NCBI GenBank assembly: GCA_964386405.1
Contig: CAYLRW010000047.1
Span: forward strand, 1-12,928
Direction of reading: 5' to 3'
Length of the DNA: 12,928 nucleotides
From: RZYP01 sp964386405
GTDB taxonomy: Bacteria > Bacillota > Negativicutes > Acidaminococcales > Acidaminococcaceae
Shown here: piece after piece, positions 7,828 through 12,928 of the stretch
Position numbering within the stretch: the first letter of the stretch is position 1
Layout of the letters: each line of letters opens with the position of its first letter
Program-made: the position numbers and the translations under genes
Notes under the pieces: model-generated
The model's database searches: none
Told to the model about the DNA's origin: nothing
Seen by the model: only the letters and a program-made list of their open reading frames with translations

Positions 7828-8494
7828 TGAAAAATCTATTCGTAATTTCTTAAAGGTGTCACTTGAAACACAAGGTTATAAATGTCTGGAAGCCGATTGC
7901 GGTGCCAATACACTTATGCTCGCAGCTTCGCATAACCCTGACATTCTTATTCTTGATTTGGGTTTGCCGGACATAGATGGTGTCGAAGTCATCAAGAAAC
8001 TCCGTGCCATATCCAGAATGCCCATCGTTATCGTTTCTGCGCGCGGACATGATCGTGAAAAGGTCGAGGCTCTTGATGCCGGCGCAGATGATTATCTGAC
8101 TAAGCCCTTCAGTGTGCCTGAACTGCTGGCACGTATTCGTGTTATCCTGAGACGGCATTCATCTGACCCCGCGGCGCTCGAACAAAATAAGTCTGAATTC
8201 AAAATTGGCAGCCTGCTTGTTGATGACAATAGGAGGCGAGTATGGCTGGGTAACGAGGAAATCCATCTCACACCCAATGAGTATAAGGTCCTGGTTCTTC
8301 TCATAAAATACCAGGGCAAAGTGCTCACCCATAAATTCATTATTGATAATATTTGGGGTGGTATGCTTGACGATGATACTCAATCCTTACGCGTATGTAT
8401 GGGCAACCTCAGACGAAAATTGAAAGAAGACCCTGCAGAGCCTCGCTATATCATTACAGAAATAGGTGTCGGCTATCGTTTGGCGGATGAATAA
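7799..8494 (+). CDS. kdpE: KdpE-like OmpR-family response regulator
   Basis: The 231 residues comprise a receiver domain (about 1-118) and a winged-helix OmpR/PhoB DNA-binding domain (about 132-230). The acidic pocket Asp9/Asp10 is in ILIADDEKS, the phosphoacceptor Asp53 in LILDLGLPDIDG, Ser80 in IVIVSARG, and the conserved Lys102 in DYLTKPFSVPELLARIR. The DNA-binding half shows LTPNEYKVLVLLIKYQGKVL and a YIITEIGVGYRL C-terminus, as in KdpE. It overlaps the kinase gene by 29 bases, forming one transcription unit. kdpFABC is absent; the nearest plausible target is the Trk-type operon about 150 bases downstream. That link is inference. Confidence 0.92.
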   Translation: MQPLILIADDEKSIRNFLKVSLETQGYKCLEADCGANTLMLAASHNPDILILDLGLPDIDGVEVIKKLRAISRMPIVIVSARGHDREKVEALDAGADDYLTKPFSVPELLARIRVILRRHSSDPAALEQNKSEFKIGSLLVDDNRRRVWLGNEEIHLTPNEYKVLVLLIKYQGKVLTHKFIIDNIWGGMLDDDTQSLRVCMGNLRRKLKEDPAEPRYIITEIGVGYRLADE

Positions 8495-8540
8495 GCAGTA
8501 GTAAAAACAAAAAAGCAAGTTCCATACTATCTGACCACTG

Positions 8541-8576
8541 GCTGTAATACTAAGAAATTAGTATTACAGCTTTTTT
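8541..8576 (+). terminator. Intrinsic terminator after the two-component genes
   Basis: GCTGTAATACTAA-GAAA-TTAGTATTACAGC forms a perfect 13-bp stem with a GAAA tetraloop (8541-8570), followed by six T residues. It separates the kinase/regulator unit from the potassium-uptake operon. Confidence 0.93.
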
Positions 8577-8638
8577 ATCTTCACAAAAAACTTATATGGC
8601 TCAGACAAAGCTTCACAATAAATTGATGCAGACTCAGC

Positions 8639-8644
8639 TATACT
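8639..8644 (+). promoter_or_regulatory. Possible -10 element of the potassium-uptake operon
   Basis: TATACT lies about 27 bases before the TPR gene start and after the terminator, so a promoter must be in this area if the operon is separately transcribed. No good -35 is found at 16-18 bases; the nearest TTCACA (8612-8617) is 21 bases away. A weak -35 would fit an activator-dependent promoter, but this is inference. Confidence 0.35.
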
Positions 8645-8651
8645 GAATTCG

Positions 8652-8658
8652 AAAGGAG
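8652..8658 (+). promoter_or_regulatory. Ribosome binding site of the TPR gene
   Basis: AAAGGAG is 12 bases before the ATG at 8671. A TTG directly after it at 8659 is in frame but has no spacing, so it cannot be the start. Confidence 0.6.
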
Positions 8659-8670
8659 TTGTATCCGGTC

Positions 8671-8994
8671 ATGTATAAACTTGAGAATTCCAATAACCAA
8701 TTTAAACAATGCATAAGCTCAGCAATCGCTGACCTTCGCTGTAAGAATTTAAAACCAGCCTATGAACAGATTGTCGAAGCAATGCACATATACCCAGATG
8801 CGCCTCAACCACACAATTTACTCGGCATCTGGTTTGAATTGAAAGGTGATGGAGTCATGGCACGCCGCCACTATAGAGCTGCTTATTCCCTTGACCCCAC
8901 TTTTCAACCTGCCTGCAAGAATATTGAACGCATCTGTTCTTTTGAGAACTTCAATTCCTATGAATTTTATTTTGGTGACGAGCAAGAAAAATAA
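8671..8994 (+). CDS. Small tetratricopeptide-repeat protein
   Basis: This 107-residue soluble protein is first in the potassium-uptake operon. Two TPR-like helical hairpins are visible. The first is at about 13-43, with DLRCKNLKPAYEQIVEAMHI and a closing YPDAP. The second is at about 46-79, with LLGIWFELKGDGVMARRHYR and a closing SLDP. The C-terminus (90-107) is acidic and aromatic (FENFNSYEFYFGDEQEK). There is no signal peptide or membrane helix. TPRs are protein-binding scaffolds, so a partner among the Trk proteins is plausible but not shown. The next gene starts after 32 bases. Confidence 0.8.
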   Translation: MYKLENSNNQFKQCISSAIADLRCKNLKPAYEQIVEAMHIYPDAPQPHNLLGIWFELKGDGVMARRHYRAAYSLDPTFQPACKNIERICSFENFNSYEFYFGDEQEK

Positions 8995-9026
8995 AGGCAT
9001 AATTTGCCGATTTAGGGAGCACATTT

Positions 9027-9434
9027 ATGTATATCACTATCGTTGGCTGCGGCAGACTTGGCAGTATGCTGGCAGAAGATTTAGCTAATAACGGGTACGA
9101 CATCGCTATCATTGACAGAAATGCCAAAAACCTGGAGACACTCGGCTCTGGGTTTAATGGTTTGCGTATCAAAGGCGTCGAATTTGATAATGATGTTCTT
9201 ATTGATGCCGGTATCAAACACGCTGACTGTCTAATCGCTGCTACCCCCTTTGACAATATCAATATCACAGTAGCTTTGGTTGCCAAAAAGATATTCAGCG
9301 TTCCGCGCATTATCGCCAAAATCAACGACCCGCAAAAAAAACGTGTATATGACGGTCTGGCAATTGAGACAATCAACCCTACAGAGTTAAGCGCCTACAT
9401 ACTGAAAACAAGAATCGAGGAAAAGCTCAAATGA
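9027..9434 (+). CDS. trkA: Short TrkA-family protein, RCK N-terminal (NAD-binding) domain only
   Basis: The 135-residue protein is a single Rossmann-type RCK_N domain. It shows IVGCGRLGSMLAEDL (5-19) with the GxGxxG turn at 7-12, and Asp30 at the end of the second strand in IIDRN, which suggests NAD(H)-type ligand binding. It ends soon after the domain and lacks the RCK_C part seen in full TrkA and KtrA. A GGGAG lies seven bases before the ATG. Its stop overlaps the start of the next trkA-like gene in an ATGA, so the two are probably made in equal amounts. It likely forms part of a mixed gating ring below TrkH (inference). Confidence 0.88.
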   Translation: MYITIVGCGRLGSMLAEDLANNGYDIAIIDRNAKNLETLGSGFNGLRIKGVEFDNDVLIDAGIKHADCLIAATPFDNINITVALVAKKIFSVPRIIAKINDPQKKRVYDGLAIETINPTELSAYILKTRIEEKLK

Positions 9435-10108
9435 AATCAATCATTATCGGCGGTGGCAAAATTGGTTCCAATCTGCTTAAAACATTGAAAGAACGCGGCT
9501 ATGATGTCACGCTGATTGAAAAGAGTGAGGAAATTTGCCGCAAGATAGCTAATGATATTGAAGCCGATATTATCTGCGGTGACGGCACTGATTTGGATGT
9601 GCTGCATGATGCAGGCATCAGGAACGCTGACCTGCTAGCAGCCGTGACAGGCAAAGATGAAGAAAATCTTGTCATCTGCCAGATAGCTGAAATGGAATTC
9701 CAAATTAAAAAATCAATTGCCAGAGTCAATAATCCCAAAAATATTGCCATGTTTAAAGCACTGGGCGTTGACCAGACTGTCTGCAGCACCGAAGTAATCG
9801 CTAATCTGATCGAATACGAATTTGACCGCGACATCTGCAAAATTGTCCAAACCTTTGATCGTGGCGCGATGGTCCTTATTGAAGTTACGATTCAGGAAAA
9901 TAACCGCTGGCTGAATTGCTTTATCAAAGACCTGAAACTGCCTGCAGAATGCGTTGTCGCCTCCATTCTCCGCAATAGCCAGAGTCTCTATGCGCGTGGT
10001 GATACCCAGATACTTTTGAATGACCGAGTTTACATCATCACTAACCATGCTACATTTCTTAAAATTAAAAACTATCTGCAAAGCGGAGTGACACCTCATG
10101 TTAAATAA
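9431..10108 (+). CDS. trkA: TrkA-family potassium uptake regulator (RCK_N plus RCK_C)
   Basis: The 225-residue cytoplasmic gating subunit has RCK_N with IIGGGKIGSNLLKTL (5-19), GxGxxG-type turn 7-12 and Glu30 in the ligand-selecting position, plus IICGDGTDLDVL (47-58). The RCK_C domain is at about 135-215 and ends GDTQILLNDRVYIITN (190-205). It is the size of a typical KtrA/CglK-type subunit and about half of E. coli TrkA, which has two copies of this layout. RCK_C domains of this family can bind cyclic di-AMP in other Bacillota; nothing here proves it. It overlaps the preceding gene by 4 bases and the following small gene by 11. Confidence 0.93.
   Translation: MKSIIIGGGKIGSNLLKTLKERGYDVTLIEKSEEICRKIANDIEADIICGDGTDLDVLHDAGIRNADLLAAVTGKDEENLVICQIAEMEFQIKKSIARVNNPKNIAMFKALGVDQTVCSTEVIANLIEYEFDRDICKIVQTFDRGAMVLIEVTIQENNRWLNCFIKDLKLPAECVVASILRNSQSLYARGDTQILLNDRVYIITNHATFLKIKNYLQSGVTPHVK
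10085..10088 (+). promoter_or_regulatory. Ribosome binding site of the 34-residue membrane peptide gene
   Basis: GGAG within the 3' end of the trkA gene, nine bases before the ATG at 10098. Ideal spacing supports translation of the small gene. Confidence 0.55.
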
Positions 10109-10202
10109 TAAAACTGAAATAATGGGATTTATTTTAGAAGTACTTTCTGCTTTTCTCTACTGTGGTTTAATTTATACCGCGGTTCTCTTTGCAATGTGGT
10201 GA
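10098..10202 (+). CDS. 34-residue single-span membrane peptide between trkA and trkH
   Basis: A 34-codon frame fills the otherwise empty gap between trkA and trkH. It starts MLNNKTEIMGFILEV and ends VLFAMW. Residues about 10-33 are strongly hydrophobic (GFILEVLSAFLYCGLIYTAV), interrupted only by Glu14. This predicts one transmembrane helix with a short polar N-terminus. It overlaps the trkA end by 11 bases and has a ribosome binding site nine bases upstream. Its TGA is four bases before the trkH ATG, so trkH may be translationally coupled to it. Size and context recall KdpF, the small stabilising peptide of the Kdp pump, but I see no sequence homology to it. A new accessory subunit of the Trk channel is the leading idea; its function is unproven. 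Confidence 0.7.
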   Translation: MLNNKTEIMGFILEVLSAFLYCGLIYTAVLFAMW

Positions 10203-10206
10203 TAAC

Positions 10207-11736
10207 ATGAAAAATAACAGTATGATTTACTCAGACTTTTTGATTATCAGCTATTATACGGGTTATATTGTGCTGGGCACCGCTCTCTTAATGGTCATAC
10301 CTATCACTACCGCGCTGCTTTTGCAGGAATGGAACCCCTTCCTTGACTTCGTTATCAGCATGTCCATTTCCGTAATTATTGGTTTTGCTCTGATTTTTTG
10401 CGGTTGGGAAACGCGCAGCAATGGACTGCGCGTGGAGTGGAAACACGGCTTTATTATTGCCGCCATCTCCTGGCTGGTATTAATGCTGCTCTGCTCCACC
10501 CCTTATTTGCTCAGCGGTCATGTGAATAGTTTTCTGGATGCCTGCTTTGATGTCATGAGCGGTTTTACCACCACGGGACTTTTTCTGACGCAGGATCTTG
10601 ACCATATCTCTGTTACTCTTAATATGTGGCGCCATCTGCTGACCTTTGTCGGCGGTCAGGGCATGGTAGTGCTCGCCCTCAGTTTCCTGCTGAAAAACCT
10701 TGGCGGTGCCTATAAGCTATATGTTGGAGAAGCCAAAGATATCGGACTTGTTCCCAACGTGGTCGGTACTGCCAGAGCAATCTGGAAAATCAGCCTCATC
10801 TATCTGGTTATCGGCACCTTAGCCTTATGGCTGTGCGGTATATATATTGGTCTCGCACCGCAATCCGCCTTTTTCCATGGTCTCTTCATCTTTGAAGCTG
10901 CCTGGAGCACCGGCGGTTTTGCCCCGAACACGCAAAATATAATGTATTATCACAGTTTTCCTTACGAAATAATCTCCATCATTATCTTCGTTCTGGGTTC
11001 CTTAAACTTCGGCCTGCATTATGCGGTTTGGCAAGGTAACAAAAAAGAACTGTTTAAAAACATTGAAATGCAAAGTTTTGTCATCACCTCTTTCCTTCTC
11101 TGTACCTTTACCGTTGTCAAACTTGCCCAACTTGGCATTTATACAGATGCCGTGACTGCTTTCCGCAGAATCGTCTATAATGTCTTGTCCGCTCATACAA
11201 CAACGGGCTTCAATAACGTTTACGCCCTGCAGTTTGCGCAGGAATGGGGAGATTTTGGCATCCTCATGATGGTAATTGCCATGTTGATCGGCGGCTCGGC
11301 CTGCTCAACAGCTGGTGGTTTTAAGGGTCTGCGCGTTGGCATCGTATGCAAAGCACTAGTCGCTGATATCAGAAGACTGATCGCCCCTGAACGCGCAATC
11401 AAAGTTTACAAATACCATCACATCAAGGACTGTATTCTTGACGATGGGACGGTCAAAAATGCTTCGTTGATTATCTTTTGTTATGTTGTGTTATTCACTG
11501 TTACCACAGCGCTGGGCTTATTTTTCGGCTATCCTCTTGCTGAATCGGCTTTTGAGGCAGCTTCTGTTACCGGCAACGTCGGACTTTCAATTGGAATAAC
11601 CACGTCCACAATGCCTGATCTTTTAAAAGTGCAGTACATCCTTGCCATGTATCTGGGAAGACTGGAATTCATTTCCGTCTTCGCATTGTTTGCCAATCTC
11701 ATCGGAGGTTTGAAAAACTATGTACAAAACCGTTAA
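10207..11736 (+). CDS. trkH: TrkH-family potassium uptake channel subunit
   Basis: This is the membrane translocation subunit of a Trk/Ktr-type potassium system, 509 residues with about ten or more membrane segments. The four selectivity-filter loops of the superfamily are visible: GFTTTGLFL (119-127), AAWSTGGFAP (231-240), SAHTTTGFNN (328-337) and AASVTGNVGLS (451-461). GGQGMVVL (149-156) and GGSACSTAGGFKGLRV (362-377) are typical TrkH stretches. An in-frame TTG at 10189 would add six residues but lies inside the small upstream gene. The ATG at 10207 has GGTGAT just before it and is four bases after the small gene's stop. It would be gated by the TrkA-type subunits encoded upstream. Confidence 0.96.
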   Translation: MKNNSMIYSDFLIISYYTGYIVLGTALLMVIPITTALLLQEWNPFLDFVISMSISVIIGFALIFCGWETRSNGLRVEWKHGFIIAAISWLVLMLLCSTPYLLSGHVNSFLDACFDVMSGFTTTGLFLTQDLDHISVTLNMWRHLLTFVGGQGMVVLALSFLLKNLGGAYKLYVGEAKDIGLVPNVVGTARAIWKISLIYLVIGTLALWLCGIYIGLAPQSAFFHGLFIFEAAWSTGGFAPNTQNIMYYHSFPYEIISIIIFVLGSLNFGLHYAVWQGNKKELFKNIEMQSFVITSFLLCTFTVVKLAQLGIYTDAVTAFRRIVYNVLSAHTTTGFNNVYALQFAQEWGDFGILMMVIAMLIGGSACSTAGGFKGLRVGIVCKALVADIRRLIAPERAIKVYKYHHIKDCILDDGTVKNASLIIFCYVVLFTVTTALGLFFGYPLAESAFEAASVTGNVGLSIGITTSTMPDLLKVQYILAMYLGRLEFISVFALFANLIGGLKNYVQNR

Positions 11737-12208
11737 AACATTACTGATCATGCTTTTTCTCTCGCTCTCCCTCAGTACCCAAGTTCACGCTGCCGATAGA
11801 ACTGAAATCAACACCCTCATAGAAAAATCGCAGGCTTTTGACGGCCAGACCGTTACGGTCGAAGGTGAGGCCCTTGGGGAAGCAATGCTGCGCGGCGAAT
11901 ACGCGTGGATCAATATCAGTGATAACACCAATGCCATCGGTGTTTGGCTGAAAGCTTCCGACGCTCAGAAAATTTCTGTCTTTGGCGACTACCGACATAA
12001 AGGTGATACCGTGAAAATTACCGGTATTTTTTCGCGTAATTGTGCAGAACATGGCGGCGACGTTGACATTCACAACCAAGCTATGGAAATTATCGAAAAG
12101 GGAACTAATGTGCCGGAAACAATAACCCAGACAAAGATAAATGCTGCCTCAGCACTTTTCTTGTTCGCCCTATTGTCCGCTTATATCTATTGGCGGCGAG
12201 TACATTAA
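11720..12208 (+). CDS. Exported, C-terminally membrane-anchored protein with an OB-fold-like core
   Basis: The function of this 162-residue protein is not recognised. Residues 1-24 are a classical signal peptide (lysines at 3 and 6, a leucine-rich core, VHA before the predicted cleavage). The middle part (about 35-127) is rich in beta strands. DGQTVTVEGEALGE, YAWINISDNTNAIGVWL and GDTVKITGIFSRNC resemble the OB-fold strand pattern of small periplasmic OB proteins. A C-terminal helix (about 140-158, ASALFLFALLSAYIYW) followed by RRVH predicts a membrane anchor with the core outside. The gene overlaps trkH by 17 bases and has GGAGG upstream, so it belongs to the potassium operon. A role on the outer face of the Trk system or in ion sensing is inference. 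Confidence 0.75.
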   Translation: MYKTVKTLLIMLFLSLSLSTQVHAADRTEINTLIEKSQAFDGQTVTVEGEALGEAMLRGEYAWINISDNTNAIGVWLKASDAQKISVFGDYRHKGDTVKITGIFSRNCAEHGGDVDIHNQAMEIIEKGTNVPETITQTKINAASALFLFALLSAYIYWRRVH

Positions 12209-12241
12209 TTCCGCTTAAAAAAATTCCTTACTAACATACAA

Positions 12242-12282
12242 AAGACCGTTATGACAAAGGTAAATTTTGTCATAACGGTCTT
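12242..12282. terminator. Bidirectional terminator between convergent genes
   Basis: The arms AAGACCGTTATGACAAA (12242-12258) and its exact complement (12266-12282) give a 17-bp stem with a 7-base loop. On the minus strand it ends in GGTCTTTTGT; on the plus strand it is followed by ACAATTTTCTTT. It lies between two converging genes and can serve both, better on the minus strand because of the T-run. Confidence 0.85.
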
Positions 12283-12292
12283 ACAATTTTCT

Positions 12293-12928
12293 TTAATCTA
12301 TCTTTTCATAATTATTAATTAGCACAACCTTGCCAAAAGCAGCTCCTGCTTCCAAATAACGATGTGCTTCACCTGCTTCATTGAAGGCAAAAACTCTGTG
12401 ATCAATTACCGGCCGCAGTTGACCCGCGTCAGCAATCTGAGCAATTTGGGTCAGAATATCGCCATAATGAGCACGCCCAATTCCGCTTACGAGAGGATAC
12501 ATGGTATAAACAACATGCAGCGTCAAGCCCTTGAAATTCATCAATGACAAATCATGCGTGCTGCGTGTGGCAATTGATACGACCTGGCCCAATGGTTTGA
12601 CAGCCTCGAAGGATTTCTCCAGATTGGGACCGCCAACCGTGTCGAAAACAACATCAAACCCTTTGCGTGCCGTATATTTTTCAACATATTCCCTCACTGT
12701 TTCTTTGGTGTAATCAATAACCGCTTTGGCTCCTAATTCCATGCCGAGAGCTATCTTTTGAGGAGTAGAAGCAGTAGCATAAACTTCTGCGCCTGCCCAT
12801 TTCGCTATTTGAACGGCAACATGGCCTACACCGCCGGCCGCAGCATGAACAAGGACCTTTTGTCCCCGTACAATATTGGTGCGATCAATAAGAGCCTGCC
12901 AGGCGGCCAGAGAAACGAGCGGCAAAGC
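12293..12928 (-). CDS. Quinone oxidoreductase / alcohol dehydrogenase family protein (MDR), C-terminal part
   Basis: The frame is open to the right edge (it begins ALPLVSLAAWQALID), so the N-terminal part of the protein lies outside the window. The 211 visible residues show the NADPH-binding Rossmann fold with VLVHAAAGGVGHVAVQIAKW, and GFDVVFDTVGG in the middle. The C-terminus, RPVIDHRVFAFNEAGEAHRY and GKVVLIN, is typical of zeta-crystallin-like oxidoreductases. These enzymes reduce quinones or activated alkenes with NAD(P)H. The substrate cannot be inferred, and the metal-binding N-terminal region cannot be inspected. The gene is convergent with the potassium operon and appears unrelated to it. 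Confidence 0.9.
   Translation of the reverse strand, partial: ALPLVSLAAWQALIDRTNIVRGQKVLVHAAAGGVGHVAVQIAKWAGAEVYATASTPQKIALGMELGAKAVIDYTKETVREYVEKYTARKGFDVVFDTVGGPNLEKSFEAVKPLGQVVSIATRSTHDLSLMNFKGLTLHVVYTMYPLVSGIGRAHYGDILTQIAQIADAGQLRPVIDHRVFAFNEAGEAHRYLEAGAAFGKVVLINNYEKID

Noticed and set aside
8659..8670. TTG start for the TPR gene
   Set aside because: The TTG directly abuts the GGAG with no spacing. The ATG at 8671 is preferred.
8951..9376. 141-codon minus-strand frame
   Set aside because: It is antisense to the short TrkA-like gene, whose RCK motifs are unmistakable. The antisense peptide shows no family features.
9713..10099. 128-codon minus-strand frame
   Set aside because: It is antisense to the full TrkA gene and has no recognisable domain.
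10189..10206. TTG start for TrkH adding six residues
   Set aside because: It lies inside the 34-residue gene, lacks a ribosome binding site, and the MKNNSM start is better placed.
1..12928. CRISPR arrays, insertion sequences, tRNA or rRNA genes, phage or attachment sites
   Set aside because: No regularly spaced repeats, transposase-like frames, tRNA-like cloverleaf sequence or conserved rRNA segments were seen. All inverted repeats found fit terminators, the riboswitch or the short intercistronic hairpin.

Overview
The window looks like chromosomal DNA of an anaerobic Bacillota-type bacterium. It has strong AGGAGG-type ribosome binding sites, tightly overlapping genes, intrinsic terminators and a B12 riboswitch. 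A member of the class Negativicutes fits best, because of the tetrapyrrole gene order and the CobA-HemD fusion, but this placement is inference from gene content and not from a marker gene.

Region 1 (about 1-6100, minus strand) is a tetrapyrrole operon. It starts at a sigma-A-like promoter near 6073-6101 and runs through a cobalamin riboswitch (5870-6033) and an intrinsic terminator (5775-5800). The genes follow in the order: precorrin-2 dehydrogenase/ferrochelatase (siroheme synthase N-terminal type), hemA, hemC, cobA-hemD fusion, hemB and hemL (cut by the left edge). Together they make uroporphyrinogen III from glutamyl-tRNA and divert it to precorrin-2 and siroheme, the branch that also feeds cobalamin. 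Control of the whole pathway by its end product, B12, is the logical reading. No late heme genes (hemE, hemG/Y, hemH) are present inside the window.

Region 2 (6184-8576, plus strand) is a divergent two-component system. It has a KdpD-like sensor kinase without the large N-terminal KdpD input domains, overlapping a KdpE/OmpR-type response regulator, and is closed by a perfect terminator hairpin. No kdpFABC genes are present.

Region 3 (8640-12282, plus strand) is a potassium-uptake operon: a small TPR protein, a short TrkA-like protein with only a nucleotide-binding RCK domain, a full RCK TrkA, a previously uncalled 34-residue single-span membrane peptide, TrkH, and an exported, membrane-anchored protein of unknown function with an OB-fold-like core. 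Overlaps and very short gaps link the genes. The neighbouring KdpDE-like pair is the obvious candidate regulator.

Region 4 (12293-12928, minus strand) is the C-terminal part of a quinone oxidoreductase/alcohol dehydrogenase family (MDR) protein, cut by the right edge. It converges on the potassium operon across a long bidirectional terminator hairpin.

The features most worth a second look are the potassium operon with its extra small proteins and the riboswitch-controlled hem operon.
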